A DNA stretch of 64,000 nucleotides from Azoarcus sp. (GCA_030604735.1 JAUVVG010000002.1:62001-126000), one strand, 5' to 3'. Numbered from the stretch's first letter, positions 42,497-51,923 are shown. Numbers and translations are program-made. The notes: generated by a model from the sequence alone, not told the origin.

Positions 42497-44062
42497 TCAT
42501 TTCGTTCGATGATCGCCGGACCATGAGCCTATCGACCATAGCCCAAGAGACTTTCCTGCTGAATCGGCCACCACTGCTTCTGGCATCGGAAGTCGGTGTG
42601 GATCAGCGGTCAGATCTAGGCTGGGACTCACTTTGGCTGGGTCACCAGAGTTCCCTGCGGTAGCAGAAAATGGTGCGATCAGGAATTTTGCCCCGGACCG
42701 GGCAATATTTCGCAGGATCAGCGCTTGTTCAGACTGCGTACAGTATTCCAAGACCTCTCGACATAGCACCGCATCACAGCGTGGGAGTTTGTCCCGGGCG
42801 ATATCGGCGACGCAGAAAGTCATCATGGGACGATACGCAAGTCGCTCGATGTTGCATCTGATGACTTCCTCCAGAAGGTCAACCCCGATGTACAGATCCA
42901 GTCCGTCTGCAATGGAAACGATCAAGTCGGAATCACCGCACCCGGCGTCAAGCAAGGATCTGACCTGGAACTGATCCAATAGCACCGGCAAACTACGACG
43001 TAACTCTCGTGTCTGTTTGGCCGTGGACGCCAAGCCACTTCGCGTGTCGTGCTGACCAGCGGGCTGCTCCTGTCTTGCATGCCTGAGCCCGGACTTTCTT
43101 GCAGTGGTCTCGACAGAGGCTGGCATTGGAAAGCGCCCGTCCAAGGCACGCTCACCCAGGACTCTTGCCTGAAAATCGATCCCTGAGTATTCCTGATAGT
43201 CGAAAAGAGAGCGAAGCTTGCCCAGGCCAAAACGATCCAGTTCGCGAAGTGCTTCGACCTCAGGACATCCAATCCCAGAAAGCAAAAAGCTCAATCTACT
43301 GTAGGAGCGCTGGTTCATGACACTCCAGTCACGCTGATCTGACCAGTGCCTCGTTCTGCCCCGTACAGATGAATAGTCGTGATAAAGCAAAACATCATTT
43401 GGCGTAAAAAGATCCCAACCCGCCGTCCACAACCTGACCGCCAGCGAGATCTCTTCTCCGATAAAGTACAGATAAGGGTCGTACGGCACCTCTTCAAATG
43501 CAGTCGCGGGCGCAAAAATACAGCCTGCCCCCACAAAGGCGGAAGGGCTGGGCACTTCTGGTCTATCCTCGTAAGAGAGGATACGTGACCCTAACCTGAC
43601 CACCTTATTGTCCAGAAATTCACGGGCAACCAGCACCGGGATGCGTTTACTGCCAAGTATATCGGGAGGCGTGTAGTCCACAGGGTAGGATGAAAGGATG
43701 GCCTTCTTGGACGGGCAAGACTCCAGCATTGAGATGAAACGTTCATCCCAGCCAGCCTCGAAGCGCATATGGCTGTCGATCTGAAGTACGTACTCCTCAT
43801 CCTTGCGCAGCTCAGTCAGTATCCGCGAACGCGCCCAGCAGACGCCACGAGATTCGCCTGCATGAACGAGGAGGGTACGGAGATGCCCTTTGGGCGCTTT
43901 TCCTCCGACGAACTCCATGTCGAGTTCAGGCACGATTTGCCAGAGTACCCCTGCGAAAACACGATCCGGGTAGCGTGCCTTTGCGAACAGATCACTAATT
44001 GTTGCAGGACACTCGCTGTCTCTGTAACTCGCAATCGATACGAATATTCGTGGGCGCTTCAT
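42497..44062 (-). CDS. Fusion: Skp1-type GlcNAc-transferase domain plus class I methyltransferase domain
   Basis: From ATG 44062 (MKRPRIFVSIASYRD) the product is 521 aa. The N-terminal 290 residues match the GlcNAc (Skp1 hydroxyproline GlcNAc-transferase-like) family: SIASYRDSECPATISDLF, RGVCWARSRIL, the metal-binding QIDSHMRFEAGWDERFI, FVGAGCIFAPATAFEEVPYDPYLYFIGEEISLAVRLWTAGWDLF. The C-terminal part is a SAM methyltransferase (SLLDAGCGDSDLIVSIADGLDLYIGVDL; CREVLEYC). Base composition is visibly lower in GC than the flanks, and no ribosome site is seen. It lies between the lapBC operon and the adhesin gene, 96 bp past the adhesin stop and its terminator. Target unknown; the adhesin linker is a candidate. 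Confidence 0.8.
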   Translation of the reverse strand: MKRPRIFVSIASYRDSECPATISDLFAKARYPDRVFAGVLWQIVPELDMEFVGGKAPKGHLRTLLVHAGESRGVCWARSRILTELRKDEEYVLQIDSHMRFEAGWDERFISMLESCPSKKAILSSYPVDYTPPDILGSKRIPVLVAREFLDNKVVRLGSRILSYEDRPEVPSPSAFVGAGCIFAPATAFEEVPYDPYLYFIGEEISLAVRLWTAGWDLFTPNDVLLYHDYSSVRGRTRHWSDQRDWSVMNQRSYSRLSFLLSGIGCPEVEALRELDRFGLGKLRSLFDYQEYSGIDFQARVLGERALDGRFPMPASVETTARKSGLRHARQEQPAGQHDTRSGLASTAKQTRELRRSLPVLLDQFQVRSLLDAGCGDSDLIVSIADGLDLYIGVDLLEEVIRCNIERLAYRPMMTFCVADIARDKLPRCDAVLCREVLEYCTQSEQALILRNIARSGAKFLIAPFSATAGNSGDPAKVSPSLDLTADPHRLPMPEAVVADSAGKSLGLWSIGSWSGDHRTK

Positions 44063-44087
44063 TGGAGTAGGTACTTGTTTTGCGCAG

Positions 44088-44120
44088 TAAAAAAATGTGG
44101 CAGGACTAGCCTGCCACATT
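44088..44120 (-). terminator. Rho-independent terminator after the adhesin gene
   Basis: On the minus strand AATGTGGCAGG-CTAGT-CCTGCCACATT forms an 11-bp perfect stem followed by seven T. It starts 38 bp past the adhesin stop, so the glycosyltransferase gene downstream relies on read-through or its own promoter within about 25 bp. Confidence 0.88.
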
Positions 44121-44158
44121 AGTGCGCTTCGTTTTATTAACGGGAGCCGTCTGAAAAC

Positions 44159-46213
44159 TTACTCGGGGCCGTTCGCTTTATCAATCAGTTGTCCGATCGC
44201 ATCATTTGTGAATGTGATGCTAAATGAGTCAGAAGCCCAGTCGCCGTCGAAGTCAGTTGCTTTCACGTCGACATTTACAAGGACGTCTGCCAGTTCGGTA
44301 GAGGTTTCAATGAATTTCCCGCTGAAATTCTCTATCCGGTAACCATTGCTGCCTCCTGTCGAAATATCCTGGAACTCGATCCGGACGAAATTATCCGTCA
44401 AATTGATCGAGATCAGCTGATCCGCATTTGCATTTGACCCGTTCCCTATCCCAGCAACATCGCTTGTGCCAGCAACACTTCCATCAGCACGGTAAGCCGT
44501 CCAGCGCAGCGCTTCTCCATTGTCTAGATGGTCCGCAGTGAAGCTAAACGAGGAAATCGGCAGCGGATTGCCTCCTGCATCCTGAATCTCCAGGACCAGA
44601 GTCTCACCTGGGTCAATCTTGGCTCCTGTTCCTACGCCGATGCCTTGAGTGGAGTAGTTCACGGAATTGCCATCGTTCGCAGTAAACACCATTTCGGCAT
44701 CACTACCGTTGATGGGTAGCTTAACCACGTTGCCGCCCCCATTGCTTGACCCGGACCACGAGAACCCAGTTTCGGTGGTCGTGATCGCTTGATCAAGAAT
44801 GTCAAGCAACTCTACCTGGTAACCACCTTCTGCATTCGGCAGTACATAGAACACGGTAGAACCATCACCTGTCTCGGCTACCAGTTTGCCGGCATCGGCG
44901 TCCCAACGGTACGACAACGCCTGGTCGTTAGAAGTCAGTGCTACGGACTCACCGTTGACAGTGCCAAACACAGTTCCGGAATTGGTCATGGCCAATCCGC
45001 CAAAACCATCGCCGCCGAAGCTGATATCCAGCTCACCGAAACCGAGAAGGCCTTCAAGCGTGATGTTATTCGCGTCGATAATGGGCGAGTCATCTTCCAC
45101 CATGACCGTCAAAGCCGTCGAAGTGGTCAGTTCTCCGTCTGACACGGTGACACCGAACACCAGAGACAGTATGTCCTCTTGGCCTTCGCCTTTCACCGGA
45201 TGATCCAGAGGCCCGCTCAACTCGACGGCGTACTCGCCAGCATTATTGATGGTGACACGAATCACATCGGAACCACCTGCGCGACCGATCAGTTCACCGC
45301 TACCGGCGCCAAACCACTCGATCTCTACCCCGCCTGAGTAGAACTCGCCTTCCGGCGCAGAGAGCGTGACCGCGAGAGGATCACCGTCTGGATCACTGAT
45401 CACCAATGTTCCAGTAACAGTTTTAGCATTGGTTGTGTCGGTCGGGACGCCAGTCGTGTCGGGATTCCCCCCTGGCAGCCCTTCTTCTGAAACACTTGTA
45501 GTCGCTGGCTGTGCTTGCGGCTCACGATTCGGCGGCTCGGTCACAGGCGGCTCGGTCACCGGCGGCTCGGTCACAGGCGGCTCGGTCACAGGGGGCTCGG
45601 TCGCAGGCGGCTCGGTCACCGGCGGCTCGGTTACAGGGGGCTCGGTCACCGGCGGCTCGGTCACAGGCGGCTCGGTCACAGGCGGTTCGGTCACAGGCGG
45701 TTCGGTCGCAGGCGGTTCGGTCGCAGGCGGTTCGTCGCCAGGTAACCCATCCACCGACACCAGTTCCCCCTGGGCTAACGGCGCGTACTCGAATTCGACG
45801 CCGGTCGTATCCTCATCCACCCGTAGGAGACGAATGAACTCAGTCCCACCACCGCCACCGCCATCGCCACCGCCGGCTGCGGCAGCTTCGAGCTCTTCGG
45901 TGAGGTCGGCGCCTTCCTCAAGGAGCTGCAGAATCTCATTGACTTCGGCGACGGTGCTCTGCTGTACGGCGGCTTCAGCGGCGTCGGGCAGGGCGTCGCC
46001 TTGGGCGACGGTCTCGTCCAGGCGCAGAACTTGATCTGGGGCCATGCCGATGACCTGGCCGTCTTCGAGCAGGAGCTCGACCCGGGCGCCGGCTTCGGTG
46101 CGGATGGTTTCGCCGCGCTGGATCACGTCGTTTGCCTGCAGCGGGCGGGTGGAGCCGTCGGTGGCGACGACGAAGGCGTTGCCGGTGACGGACAGTACGG
46201 TGGCGGTGGCCAT
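44159..46213 (-). CDS. Small LapA-like retention-module adhesin
   Basis: A 684-aa surface protein. Residues 1-105 form the retention module (MATATVLSVTGNAFVVATDGSTRPLQANDVIQRGETIRTEAGARVELLLEDGQ) that plugs the outer membrane pore. A LapG-type di-alanine site (AAAAG, 110-114) is followed by a Gly run. Next come 13 TEPP repeats, a T1SS-143/VCBS-like domain (LVISDPDGDPLAVTLSAPEGEFYSGGVEIEWFGAGSGELIGR...), and a unique C-terminal region ending FDGDWASDSFSITFTNDAIGQLIDKANGPE. No GGxGxD RTX repeats are present, and the length is far below the thousands of residues usual for LapA, so it may be a minimal adhesin or a collapsed form. Genes for every partner (lapB, C, D, E, G) flank it. Confidence 0.82.
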   Translation of the reverse strand: MATATVLSVTGNAFVVATDGSTRPLQANDVIQRGETIRTEAGARVELLLEDGQVIGMAPDQVLRLDETVAQGDALPDAAEAAVQQSTVAEVNEILQLLEEGADLTEELEAAAAGGGDGGGGGGTEFIRLLRVDEDTTGVEFEYAPLAQGELVSVDGLPGDEPPATEPPATEPPVTEPPVTEPPVTEPPVTEPPVTEPPVTEPPATEPPVTEPPVTEPPVTEPPVTEPPNREPQAQPATTSVSEEGLPGGNPDTTGVPTDTTNAKTVTGTLVISDPDGDPLAVTLSAPEGEFYSGGVEIEWFGAGSGELIGRAGGSDVIRVTINNAGEYAVELSGPLDHPVKGEGQEDILSLVFGVTVSDGELTTSTALTVMVEDDSPIIDANNITLEGLLGFGELDISFGGDGFGGLAMTNSGTVFGTVNGESVALTSNDQALSYRWDADAGKLVAETGDGSTVFYVLPNAEGGYQVELLDILDQAITTTETGFSWSGSSNGGGNVVKLPINGSDAEMVFTANDGNSVNYSTQGIGVGTGAKIDPGETLVLEIQDAGGNPLPISSFSFTADHLDNGEALRWTAYRADGSVAGTSDVAGIGNGSNANADQLISINLTDNFVRIEFQDISTGGSNGYRIENFSGKFIETSTELADVLVNVDVKATDFDGDWASDSFSITFTNDAIGQLIDKANGPE
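45531..45725. repeat. Thirteen 15-bp tandem repeats in the adhesin gene
   Basis: Units of GGCGGCTCGGTCACA and close variants run without interruption, encoding 13 copies of [VA]TEPP on the minus strand. Unit length is a multiple of three, so expansion or contraction changes linker length without a frameshift. The array falls between the LapG site and the T1SS-143-like domain, making it an extended stalk. Confidence 0.92.
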
Positions 46214-46421
46214 GATGAGACTCCTGTGACAGTGGTCAGATTATGGACTCAGGGTACGGCGGCCTCTTGGCTGCCGCCATTGGACTACGGTACAGGTCGT
46301 GACGGATAGCCGGCCGCGAACGTGATCTGTGTCACGCTCGGGCTCGGATTCGATGTGATTCGTGGTCGCTCTTGGCGAAGTGAGCGTGCGGCCGAATGGC
46401 TGGCGATGGCCGGGCCGGCGG

Positions 46422-48353
46422 TCAGCGGGCGGTCGGCTCCATGACCGCCGGGCCAGTAGCGCCGTCGAAGCCGAGGGTGACAATGGTGTCGACTTCCTGC
46501 TGGTTGCGCACGCCGACGGCGATCACCAGGATGCCTATGCTATGCACCATCTTGCACAGGCCCTTGAGGAATTCCTGGTTGCCCTCGTTCTGGTCGATGC
46601 CGCGGATGAAACCGCTGTCGACCTTGACGTAGTCGACGCCGATGTCGGCGAGCTTGTTGACCTCCGACAGCTTGCGGCCGAAGTATTCGATGCCGATCCG
46701 GCAGCCCAGTGGCTTGAGGGTGGAGCACAGCTCGCGGAAGGCTTCGAAATGGGTGAAGACGCCATGCTCGGGGACCTCGACCCACAAGCGCGAGCACAGG
46801 CCGGATTCGTTGCGCAGCAAGGCCAGTAGTGCATTATGGAAATTCCAGTTGGCGATGGCTTCGGCGGTGAGGTTGACTGCGAAATCGCCTTCCTGGCCGC
46901 GCAAGTGGTTCAAGGCGAGCCGCACCACGCTCAGGTCCAGGTTAGTTGTCAGGTCCAGGCGTACCGCGTAGTGCATGAAGTCGCCCGCCGGCCGCCATGG
47001 GCCGTCGACTTCGGTCTGCATCCGGACCAGTCCTTCGTGATGGATGGCGCGGCCGTCCGAGGTGACGACCGGGAAGGCGACCAGCTTGATGCGGTCTTCG
47101 TTAAGCGCTTCGGTGATCAGGGTGCGCCAGGTTTCCGATGGCAGGGCGACGATATCTGAGGCTAAGCCTTCGTGGACGGTGAAGCCATTGCCTCGGGCCG
47201 CTTCGGCCTGGGCCAGGACCTGGTCGGTGGCTGACAGTACTGCGCTCATTGCGTCACCGCGGCTGTAGCGTACCGCACCGACATGGAAGAACTCGTCCAG
47301 CTCGGGGGCATTGTTCAATCGCAGCGCCTCTATGCGTTTGGCGAGTTCGGTCGCGAGCGAGAGAACGTCCACCTGGTTCTGCGCGAGGATGGCAAAGTCC
47401 GGGCCGTTGAGTCGCGCGGGAAGCCATCTGTCGTGATCTCCGCAAATGGCTTTGAGCTGGTCGCCGATGTCGCGCAGCAAAGCGTCGGTTTGGATGCGGC
47501 CAAGCGTGCGGTTGATTGCGACCAGGTCCTTCATGCGCAGGAAGGCCAGGGCACCATAGGGGGCCGACTCTTCGCTTTCGAGTGCCTCGCGCAGCCGGCT
47601 CATGAAATAGTCGCGGTTGGGAAGGCCGCTGACCGGCTCGTGGTTGAGTTTCTTGCGCATCGCGTCCAGGCGGGAGGCCTCTTCCGCGAACATCTGCTTG
47701 ACCCGGGCGACCATGTCGTTCATTGCAGAGACCACGCTCTTGAGTTCGGGTACGCCGGGTTCGGTGACCGAGATGAAGCGGCGCTCGGTGATTGCGTGGG
47801 CCTGCGCGACCACGTCATCGAGTGGCCGGGTGATCAGGCGCAGGATCAGGGTCCCGAGGAAGCCCGCAGCGAGTCCGCCGACGATGAACCAAGCGGTCAG
47901 TCGCAGCGTGCCCTGCCAGAGATCCTGGTAGGCGAACTTGCTGTGGCTGGCGAGCGTGATGGTGCCGTATTGCTGCCAGCCGTCCTGGATGAAGGCACTG
48001 CCGGGCTCTGCATCGATTGGCAGCAAGGCCATGAACCAGGCCGGCGCGCCGATATCGATATCGTCGTCGGCGACCCTTTCGACGATGATTCGTCCTTCAG
48101 GGTCGGCCAGCACGATGGATTGGTAATGGCCGTTGTCGAACAGCGCGCTGAGCAGCAGCTGCATCATCACCTCGTCCTTGTCCTGCTGCTGCGACATCGA
48201 GAGCGCCAGCGCGGTGGCGTTGTCCTTGTTCTTGATGAACAGCTGCTTTTCGAGGTAGCCCCGGGCGGTGAGGGTATTGACGGTGAGGCTGCCAATGAAG
48301 GCGGCCAGCGTCAGTCCGATGACCATGAGCCAGATGCGTCGGAACAGGGACAT
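46422..48353 (-). CDS. lapD: LapD-type c-di-GMP receptor with degenerate GGDEF and EAL domains
   Basis: This 643-aa inner membrane receptor sequesters LapG when c-di-GMP is high. Helix 1 (IWLMVIGLTLAAFIGSLTVN), a periplasmic LapD/MoxY domain (with DGWQQYGTITLASHSKFAYQDLWQ for LapG binding), helix 2 (LTAWFIVGGLAAGFLGTLIL), HAMP, then a GGDEF domain reading LNGPDFAIL in place of GGDEF, and an EAL domain reading HHEGLVRMQ in place of EAL. Both enzyme sites are therefore lost, as in the Pseudomonas receptor. Located between the adhesin and lapG, same strand. Confidence 0.93.
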   Translation of the reverse strand: MSLFRRIWLMVIGLTLAAFIGSLTVNTLTARGYLEKQLFIKNKDNATALALSMSQQQDKDEVMMQLLLSALFDNGHYQSIVLADPEGRIIVERVADDDIDIGAPAWFMALLPIDAEPGSAFIQDGWQQYGTITLASHSKFAYQDLWQGTLRLTAWFIVGGLAAGFLGTLILRLITRPLDDVVAQAHAITERRFISVTEPGVPELKSVVSAMNDMVARVKQMFAEEASRLDAMRKKLNHEPVSGLPNRDYFMSRLREALESEESAPYGALAFLRMKDLVAINRTLGRIQTDALLRDIGDQLKAICGDHDRWLPARLNGPDFAILAQNQVDVLSLATELAKRIEALRLNNAPELDEFFHVGAVRYSRGDAMSAVLSATDQVLAQAEAARGNGFTVHEGLASDIVALPSETWRTLITEALNEDRIKLVAFPVVTSDGRAIHHEGLVRMQTEVDGPWRPAGDFMHYAVRLDLTTNLDLSVVRLALNHLRGQEGDFAVNLTAEAIANWNFHNALLALLRNESGLCSRLWVEVPEHGVFTHFEAFRELCSTLKPLGCRIGIEYFGRKLSEVNKLADIGVDYVKVDSGFIRGIDQNEGNQEFLKGLCKMVHSIGILVIAVGVRNQQEVDTIVTLGFDGATGPAVMEPTAR

Positions 48354-48422
48354 GTTTTCAAGCTCCAGAAAATTCGGGGCGGGTCGAAACCCGGTGCTGC
48401 GGTTGAGGTTGATGAGCGCGCG

Positions 48423-49169
48423 TCATGACAGCCCTTCCTGGTGCATGCGTTCGAGTACCTCGCGCCATCGCGACAGACGTGCTGTCGGGTCGGCGGCCGA
48501 AGTGGTGGCGCCGCCAGCCCACAGACCTTCGCTGTTGAACGAGAACACCGGTGACAGGTCTCGCCGTCGCGAAGCCGGGCGGATGTCGCCGATGATGTTG
48601 TCGAGAATCAATGGTTCGGCGGTGGGAGTGGCGTAGTAGCCCAGCACCATGTGCGCCTCGTCGATGCCGCTGGCCGCGCCACCGGTTCGTGCGCGGACGT
48701 AGATCATGCGCATCCTGTCGTTTGCCACGCCGCCCAGGCGCAGGCTCATGTACTTTGCGATCGCGTAATCTTCACAGTCGCCCGCAGCCCGGCCCAGGGT
48801 TTCGAGCGGTGTGGCCCAGTAGTCGTTCACCTTCCAGTTGGCGATGTCGGTCATGTAGCGAACGCGTCGGTTGAAAAAGGTGTTGACGGTTGTGAGCTTC
48901 TGGCGCTCTTCCTGGTCCAGGATCAGGGCGATCATGTCGCGCCATGCAATGACCGCCTCCGTACCGGCTGGACCGTATCGCTCACCGGCAATCCGCTGCA
49001 TCCGGTCGAAATCGGCCCTGAGGCCATGTGCGGGGCGGCGCAGAAGTAACAGCGGTACAAAGGCCGCTGCGCCGAACAAGAAGCGTCTTCGATTGAAACG
49101 ACCATTCCCCGCCGGGCAGTCGGCGCCGGAGGTGACGCCGGTGGAGGGGGGGCGGTAGGGGGCGGTCAT
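48423..49169 (-). CDS. lapG: LapG-type periplasmic cysteine protease
   Basis: A 248-aa transglutaminase-like protease (DUF920) that cleaves LapA-family adhesins after the retention module when c-di-GMP falls. The catalytic triad is visible as C132 (GDCEDYAIAKY), H173 (EAHMVLGYY) and D190 (LILDN). The N-terminus has RRRFLFGAAAFVPLLLL, an export signal with twin arginines that could use Tat or Sec. The Trp-containing NWKVNDYWATPLE segment is conserved for adhesin recognition. Its start is 380 bp from lapE on the opposite strand. Confidence 0.93.
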   Translation of the reverse strand: MTAPYRPPSTGVTSGADCPAGNGRFNRRRFLFGAAAFVPLLLLRRPAHGLRADFDRMQRIAGERYGPAGTEAVIAWRDMIALILDQEERQKLTTVNTFFNRRVRYMTDIANWKVNDYWATPLETLGRAAGDCEDYAIAKYMSLRLGGVANDRMRMIYVRARTGGAASGIDEAHMVLGYYATPTAEPLILDNIIGDIRPASRRRDLSPVFSFNSEGLWAGGATTSAADPTARLSRWREVLERMHQEGLS

Positions 49170-49207
49170 GTCACGAGTAGTATCTCGATTTGTCCCGCAC
49201 TGTAAAG

Positions 49208-49266
49208 CCCCTGCCGGCGCTTCCGGTCTCGCCGGTGAAATTCGTCACGATGCTTGAAGGCAGGGG
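49208..49266. other. Structured element in the lapG-lapE intergenic region
   Basis: Within the 380-bp non-coding interval 49170-49549, CCCCTGCC and GGCAGGGG are perfectly complementary over 8 bp and enclose a second hairpin CCGGCG...CGCCGG that shares two bases with the outer arm. The two folds compete. To its right is an AT-rich stretch (49318-49350) that probably holds the lapE promoter. I found no clear operator. Confidence 0.35.
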
Positions 49267-49549
49267 GGCAGACTTGAAAAAACGTGCGATATTCCGCGAT
49301 TCGTCAACGATTCGGATCAATTTTTATGTAAAACGTGTTAATTTCTCTTCGCCAGAATATCGAGGCTTAAAGTAATTTTGGAGGCAGCTATACTCGCCTG
49401 CCAATTTTGCTCTCCGGCATCGTGGATTGACATGGGCTGCAGTCGCATCGTAGTCCTCCAGGCGGCATATTGAATTGAACCGGGGGCGTGGGCGTCGCTG
49501 CGACGTCAGGATCAGCTCGACAAGAACTTTCGCAGGATTGATTTTTATC

Positions 49550-50998
49550 ATGACATTCATAAGAAAAATGATCGCGGTTGCCGTCGTTACGGCAGTGGTT
49601 GGCTCTGCTGCCAACGCCCAGGTGCCAGACTCCTTGCTCACCGCCGTTCAGCAGGCAGTGAATGCGAACCCGGACGTTCAGGCGCGCTGGCATGCGTTCC
49701 GCTCGGCCCAGGAAGATCAGCAGAATGCGCGCGCCGGCTTCCGCCCTACCCTCGATCTCGAGGGTTCGGTTGGTCGTCAGCGTCAGGATCCTCCTAATGG
49801 ACCGTCCGACACGTTCAATGTCCGCAGCGCCCAGGTGACCTTGAATCAAATCATCTATGACGGTTTCTTCACCCGCAGCGAAGTTTCCCGCTTCGGCCAC
49901 GCCCGCATGACCCGTTACTTCGAGCTGCTCAACGAGGTCGAGGCGGTGGCGCTGGAGGCGACCCGAGCTTATGCCGATGTCCTCAAGTTTCGCGAGATGG
50001 TCGAGTTCGCCAAGGAAAACTACTTAGAGCACAGGATGGTCTACGATCAGATCGTGGATCGGACACGGTCTGGCGTAGGACGTGGAGTCGATCTTGAGCT
50101 GGCGACCGGTCGTCTCGCTTTGGCCGAATCCAATCTGCTGACCGAGCTGACCAACCTCCACGATGTGAGTGCCCGTTATCTGCGCATCATTGGAGAGGAG
50201 CCGTCCGAGGACATGGGCGAGCTGTACGCCAGCGTGATGGGCGAGCGGATGCCGGAATCACTGGTTCAGGCAATCGAGTCTGCCTACAGCGGCAACCCGG
50301 TGCTGAAGGCGGCCGTCGCCGATATCCGTGCTGGACAGGATTTGATCGAAAGCCGCCGTGCCGCATTCCGGCCGCGTGTCGATGTCCGTGCCCGGCAGAA
50401 TGTCATCCACAGCGGTGGGGGCCAGGACGATGGTACCTCGCGAACCGGCGCTATCGAAGTGTTGTTCAAGTACAACCTGTATCGAGGCGGTGGCGATCAG
50501 GCCTTGCTGCGCAAGGCCGCAGAGGACCTTAACGGTGCACGCGATACCCGTGAGAAGGTCTGTCGCGATATCCGTCAGAACGTCACGATCGCGTACAACG
50601 AGGTCAATACCATCGAGGAACAACTGGTTTACCTGGATCAGCACCAGTTGTCGATGTCGAAGGCCCGTGAGGCTTATCGTCAACAGTTCGACATCGGCGA
50701 GCGGACCCTGCTTGACTTGCTGGATGGCGAAAACGAATACTTCGACTCCCGCCGGGCCTACAAGAACGCGGAGTATGCTCAAATCGTTGCTCAGGCGCGT
50801 ACGCTGGCCAGCATGGGTCAATTGCTGCCTGCCATCGGCGCGGTTCGCGAGGAGTTGCCGATGATCGCCGAGTTGTCGCAGGACGAGGATTACCTGGATC
50901 CAACTTCGGTGTGCCCTCCGCTCGCGCCGGAGATGCTGCAGGTAGACAAGGACGCTTTGCTGCAGGAAACTCTACAGTCGATGGGCTTCTCTCGCTGA
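49550..50998 (+). CDS. lapE: TolC-family outer membrane pore of the Lap system (LapE-like)
   Basis: A 482-aa outer membrane channel from ATG 49550 ([24 protein letters not shown], signal peptide). It contains two OEP repeats, [42 protein letters not shown] and [42 protein letters not shown], and the [47 protein letters not shown] tail region. The adhesin retention module would be held inside this pore. The track ORF starts 25 codons upstream; no strong ribosome site is seen at either. A terminator follows. Confidence 0.9.
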   Translation: MTFIRKMIAVAVVTAVVGSAANAQVPDSLLTAVQQAVNANPDVQARWHAFRSAQEDQQNARAGFRPTLDLEGSVGRQRQDPPNGPSDTFNVRSAQVTLNQIIYDGFFTRSEVSRFGHARMTRYFELLNEVEAVALEATRAYADVLKFREMVEFAKENYLEHRMVYDQIVDRTRSGVGRGVDLELATGRLALAESNLLTELTNLHDVSARYLRIIGEEPSEDMGELYASVMGERMPESLVQAIESAYSGNPVLKAAVADIRAGQDLIESRRAAFRPRVDVRARQNVIHSGGGQDDGTSRTGAIEVLFKYNLYRGGGDQALLRKAAEDLNGARDTREKVCRDIRQNVTIAYNEVNTIEEQLVYLDQHQLSMSKAREAYRQQFDIGERTLLDLLDGENEYFDSRRAYKNAEYAQIVAQARTLASMGQLLPAIGAVREELPMIAELSQDEDYLDPTSVCPPLAPEMLQVDKDALLQETLQSMGFSR

Positions 50999-51026
50999 TC
51001 GCTGTTTCGTTAAAACGTGGTTCGAT

Positions 51027-51062
51027 GCCCCCGAAGTTTTTCTCGGGGGCTTTTGCTTTTTT
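51027..51062 (+). terminator. Rho-independent terminator after lapE
   Basis: GCCCCCGA and TCGGGGGC form an eight-base-pair stem with an eight-base loop, followed by TTTTGCTTTTTT. It begins 29 bp past lapE and its T-run ends within three bases of the queF start codon. Confidence 0.85.
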
Positions 51063-51065
51063 GTG

Positions 51066-51923
51066 ATGACTCCAACCGATTCGACAATTAATGCCCGGGA
51101 GGGCATGCCCCTGGGCCGGCCGGTCGCGTATCGCGATACCTATGCCCCCGAGTTGCTTTTCCCGATTCCGCGCCAACAAAAACGCGACGAGATCGGTGTG
51201 CGCGCCGATGCCTTGCCTTTTGCCGGGTTCGACATCTGGAATGCGTACGAGGTGTCCTGGCTCAACCTCAGAGGCAAACCAGTGGTGGCGCTGGCACGAT
51301 TTATCGTGCCGGCCGACTCGCCTTGTTTGATCGAGTCCAAGTCGCTGAAGCTGTATCTGAATTCGCTGAATCAGAGTCGTTATGCCAGTCTCGACGAGGT
51401 CCGGGCGCAGATCGCGCGCGATCTGTCGGCGGCCAATGCCGCAGCGGTCGAGGTAGAGCTCGTCTCGCTGTCGGTCGGGCCGGCCCGTCACTTTGGCGTA
51501 CCCCAGGGCGTATTGCTCGACGAGCTCGACATCGACATCGATACCTATCAACCGGCACCGGACCTGCTGGCCTGTCGCCCGGGCGAGGCCGAGGTCGGTG
51601 AGACGCTTTATTCGCATTTGCTCAAGTCGAACTGTCTGGTGACTGGGCAGCCCGATTGGGGCACGGTGGTCGTCCGCTACCAGGGGGCGCCGATCGATCG
51701 TGCCGGTTTGCTTAGATACATCGTATCGTTTCGCAAGCATGACGAGTTCCACGAGCAGTGCGTAGAGCGGATATTTTCCGACATCCTCCGCCAGTGCCAG
51801 CCCCGGCAATTGAGTGTATGGGCGCGCTACACCCGGCGCGGTGGCCTGGACATCAATCCGTATCGAGCCACTCACGGTGCACAATGGCTGATGCAGGATC
51901 AGGTGTTCGAGGTTCGCCAGTAA
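51066..51923 (+). CDS. queF: NADPH-dependent 7-cyano-7-deazaguanine (preQ0) reductase, long type
   Basis: QueF reduces the nitrile of preQ0 to preQ1 in queuosine biosynthesis. The 285-aa protein is the two-domain type: [18 protein letters not shown], the substrate motif [14 protein letters not shown], the active-site Cys in [15 protein letters not shown], and [17 protein letters not shown]...[19 protein letters not shown]. Alignment to the E. coli N-terminus supports ATG 51066 (GTG 51063 is adjacent). The start codon follows the lapE terminator almost directly and no ribosome site is visible, so expression may be leaderless or from read-through. Confidence 0.93.
   Translation: MTPTDSTINAREGMPLGRPVAYRDTYAPELLFPIPRQQKRDEIGVRADALPFAGFDIWNAYEVSWLNLRGKPVVALARFIVPADSPCLIESKSLKLYLNSLNQSRYASLDEVRAQIARDLSAANAAAVEVELVSLSVGPARHFGVPQGVLLDELDIDIDTYQPAPDLLACRPGEAEVGETLYSHLLKSNCLVTGQPDWGTVVVRYQGAPIDRAGLLRYIVSFRKHDEFHEQCVERIFSDILRQCQPRQLSVWARYTRRGGLDINPYRATHGAQWLMQDQVFEVRQ

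Noticed and set aside
49307-49320. ACGAT-TCGG-ATCAA upstream of lapE as an FNR box
   Set aside because: Only 8 of 10 matches, 230 bp from the start codon, and no -10 element at the expected distance.
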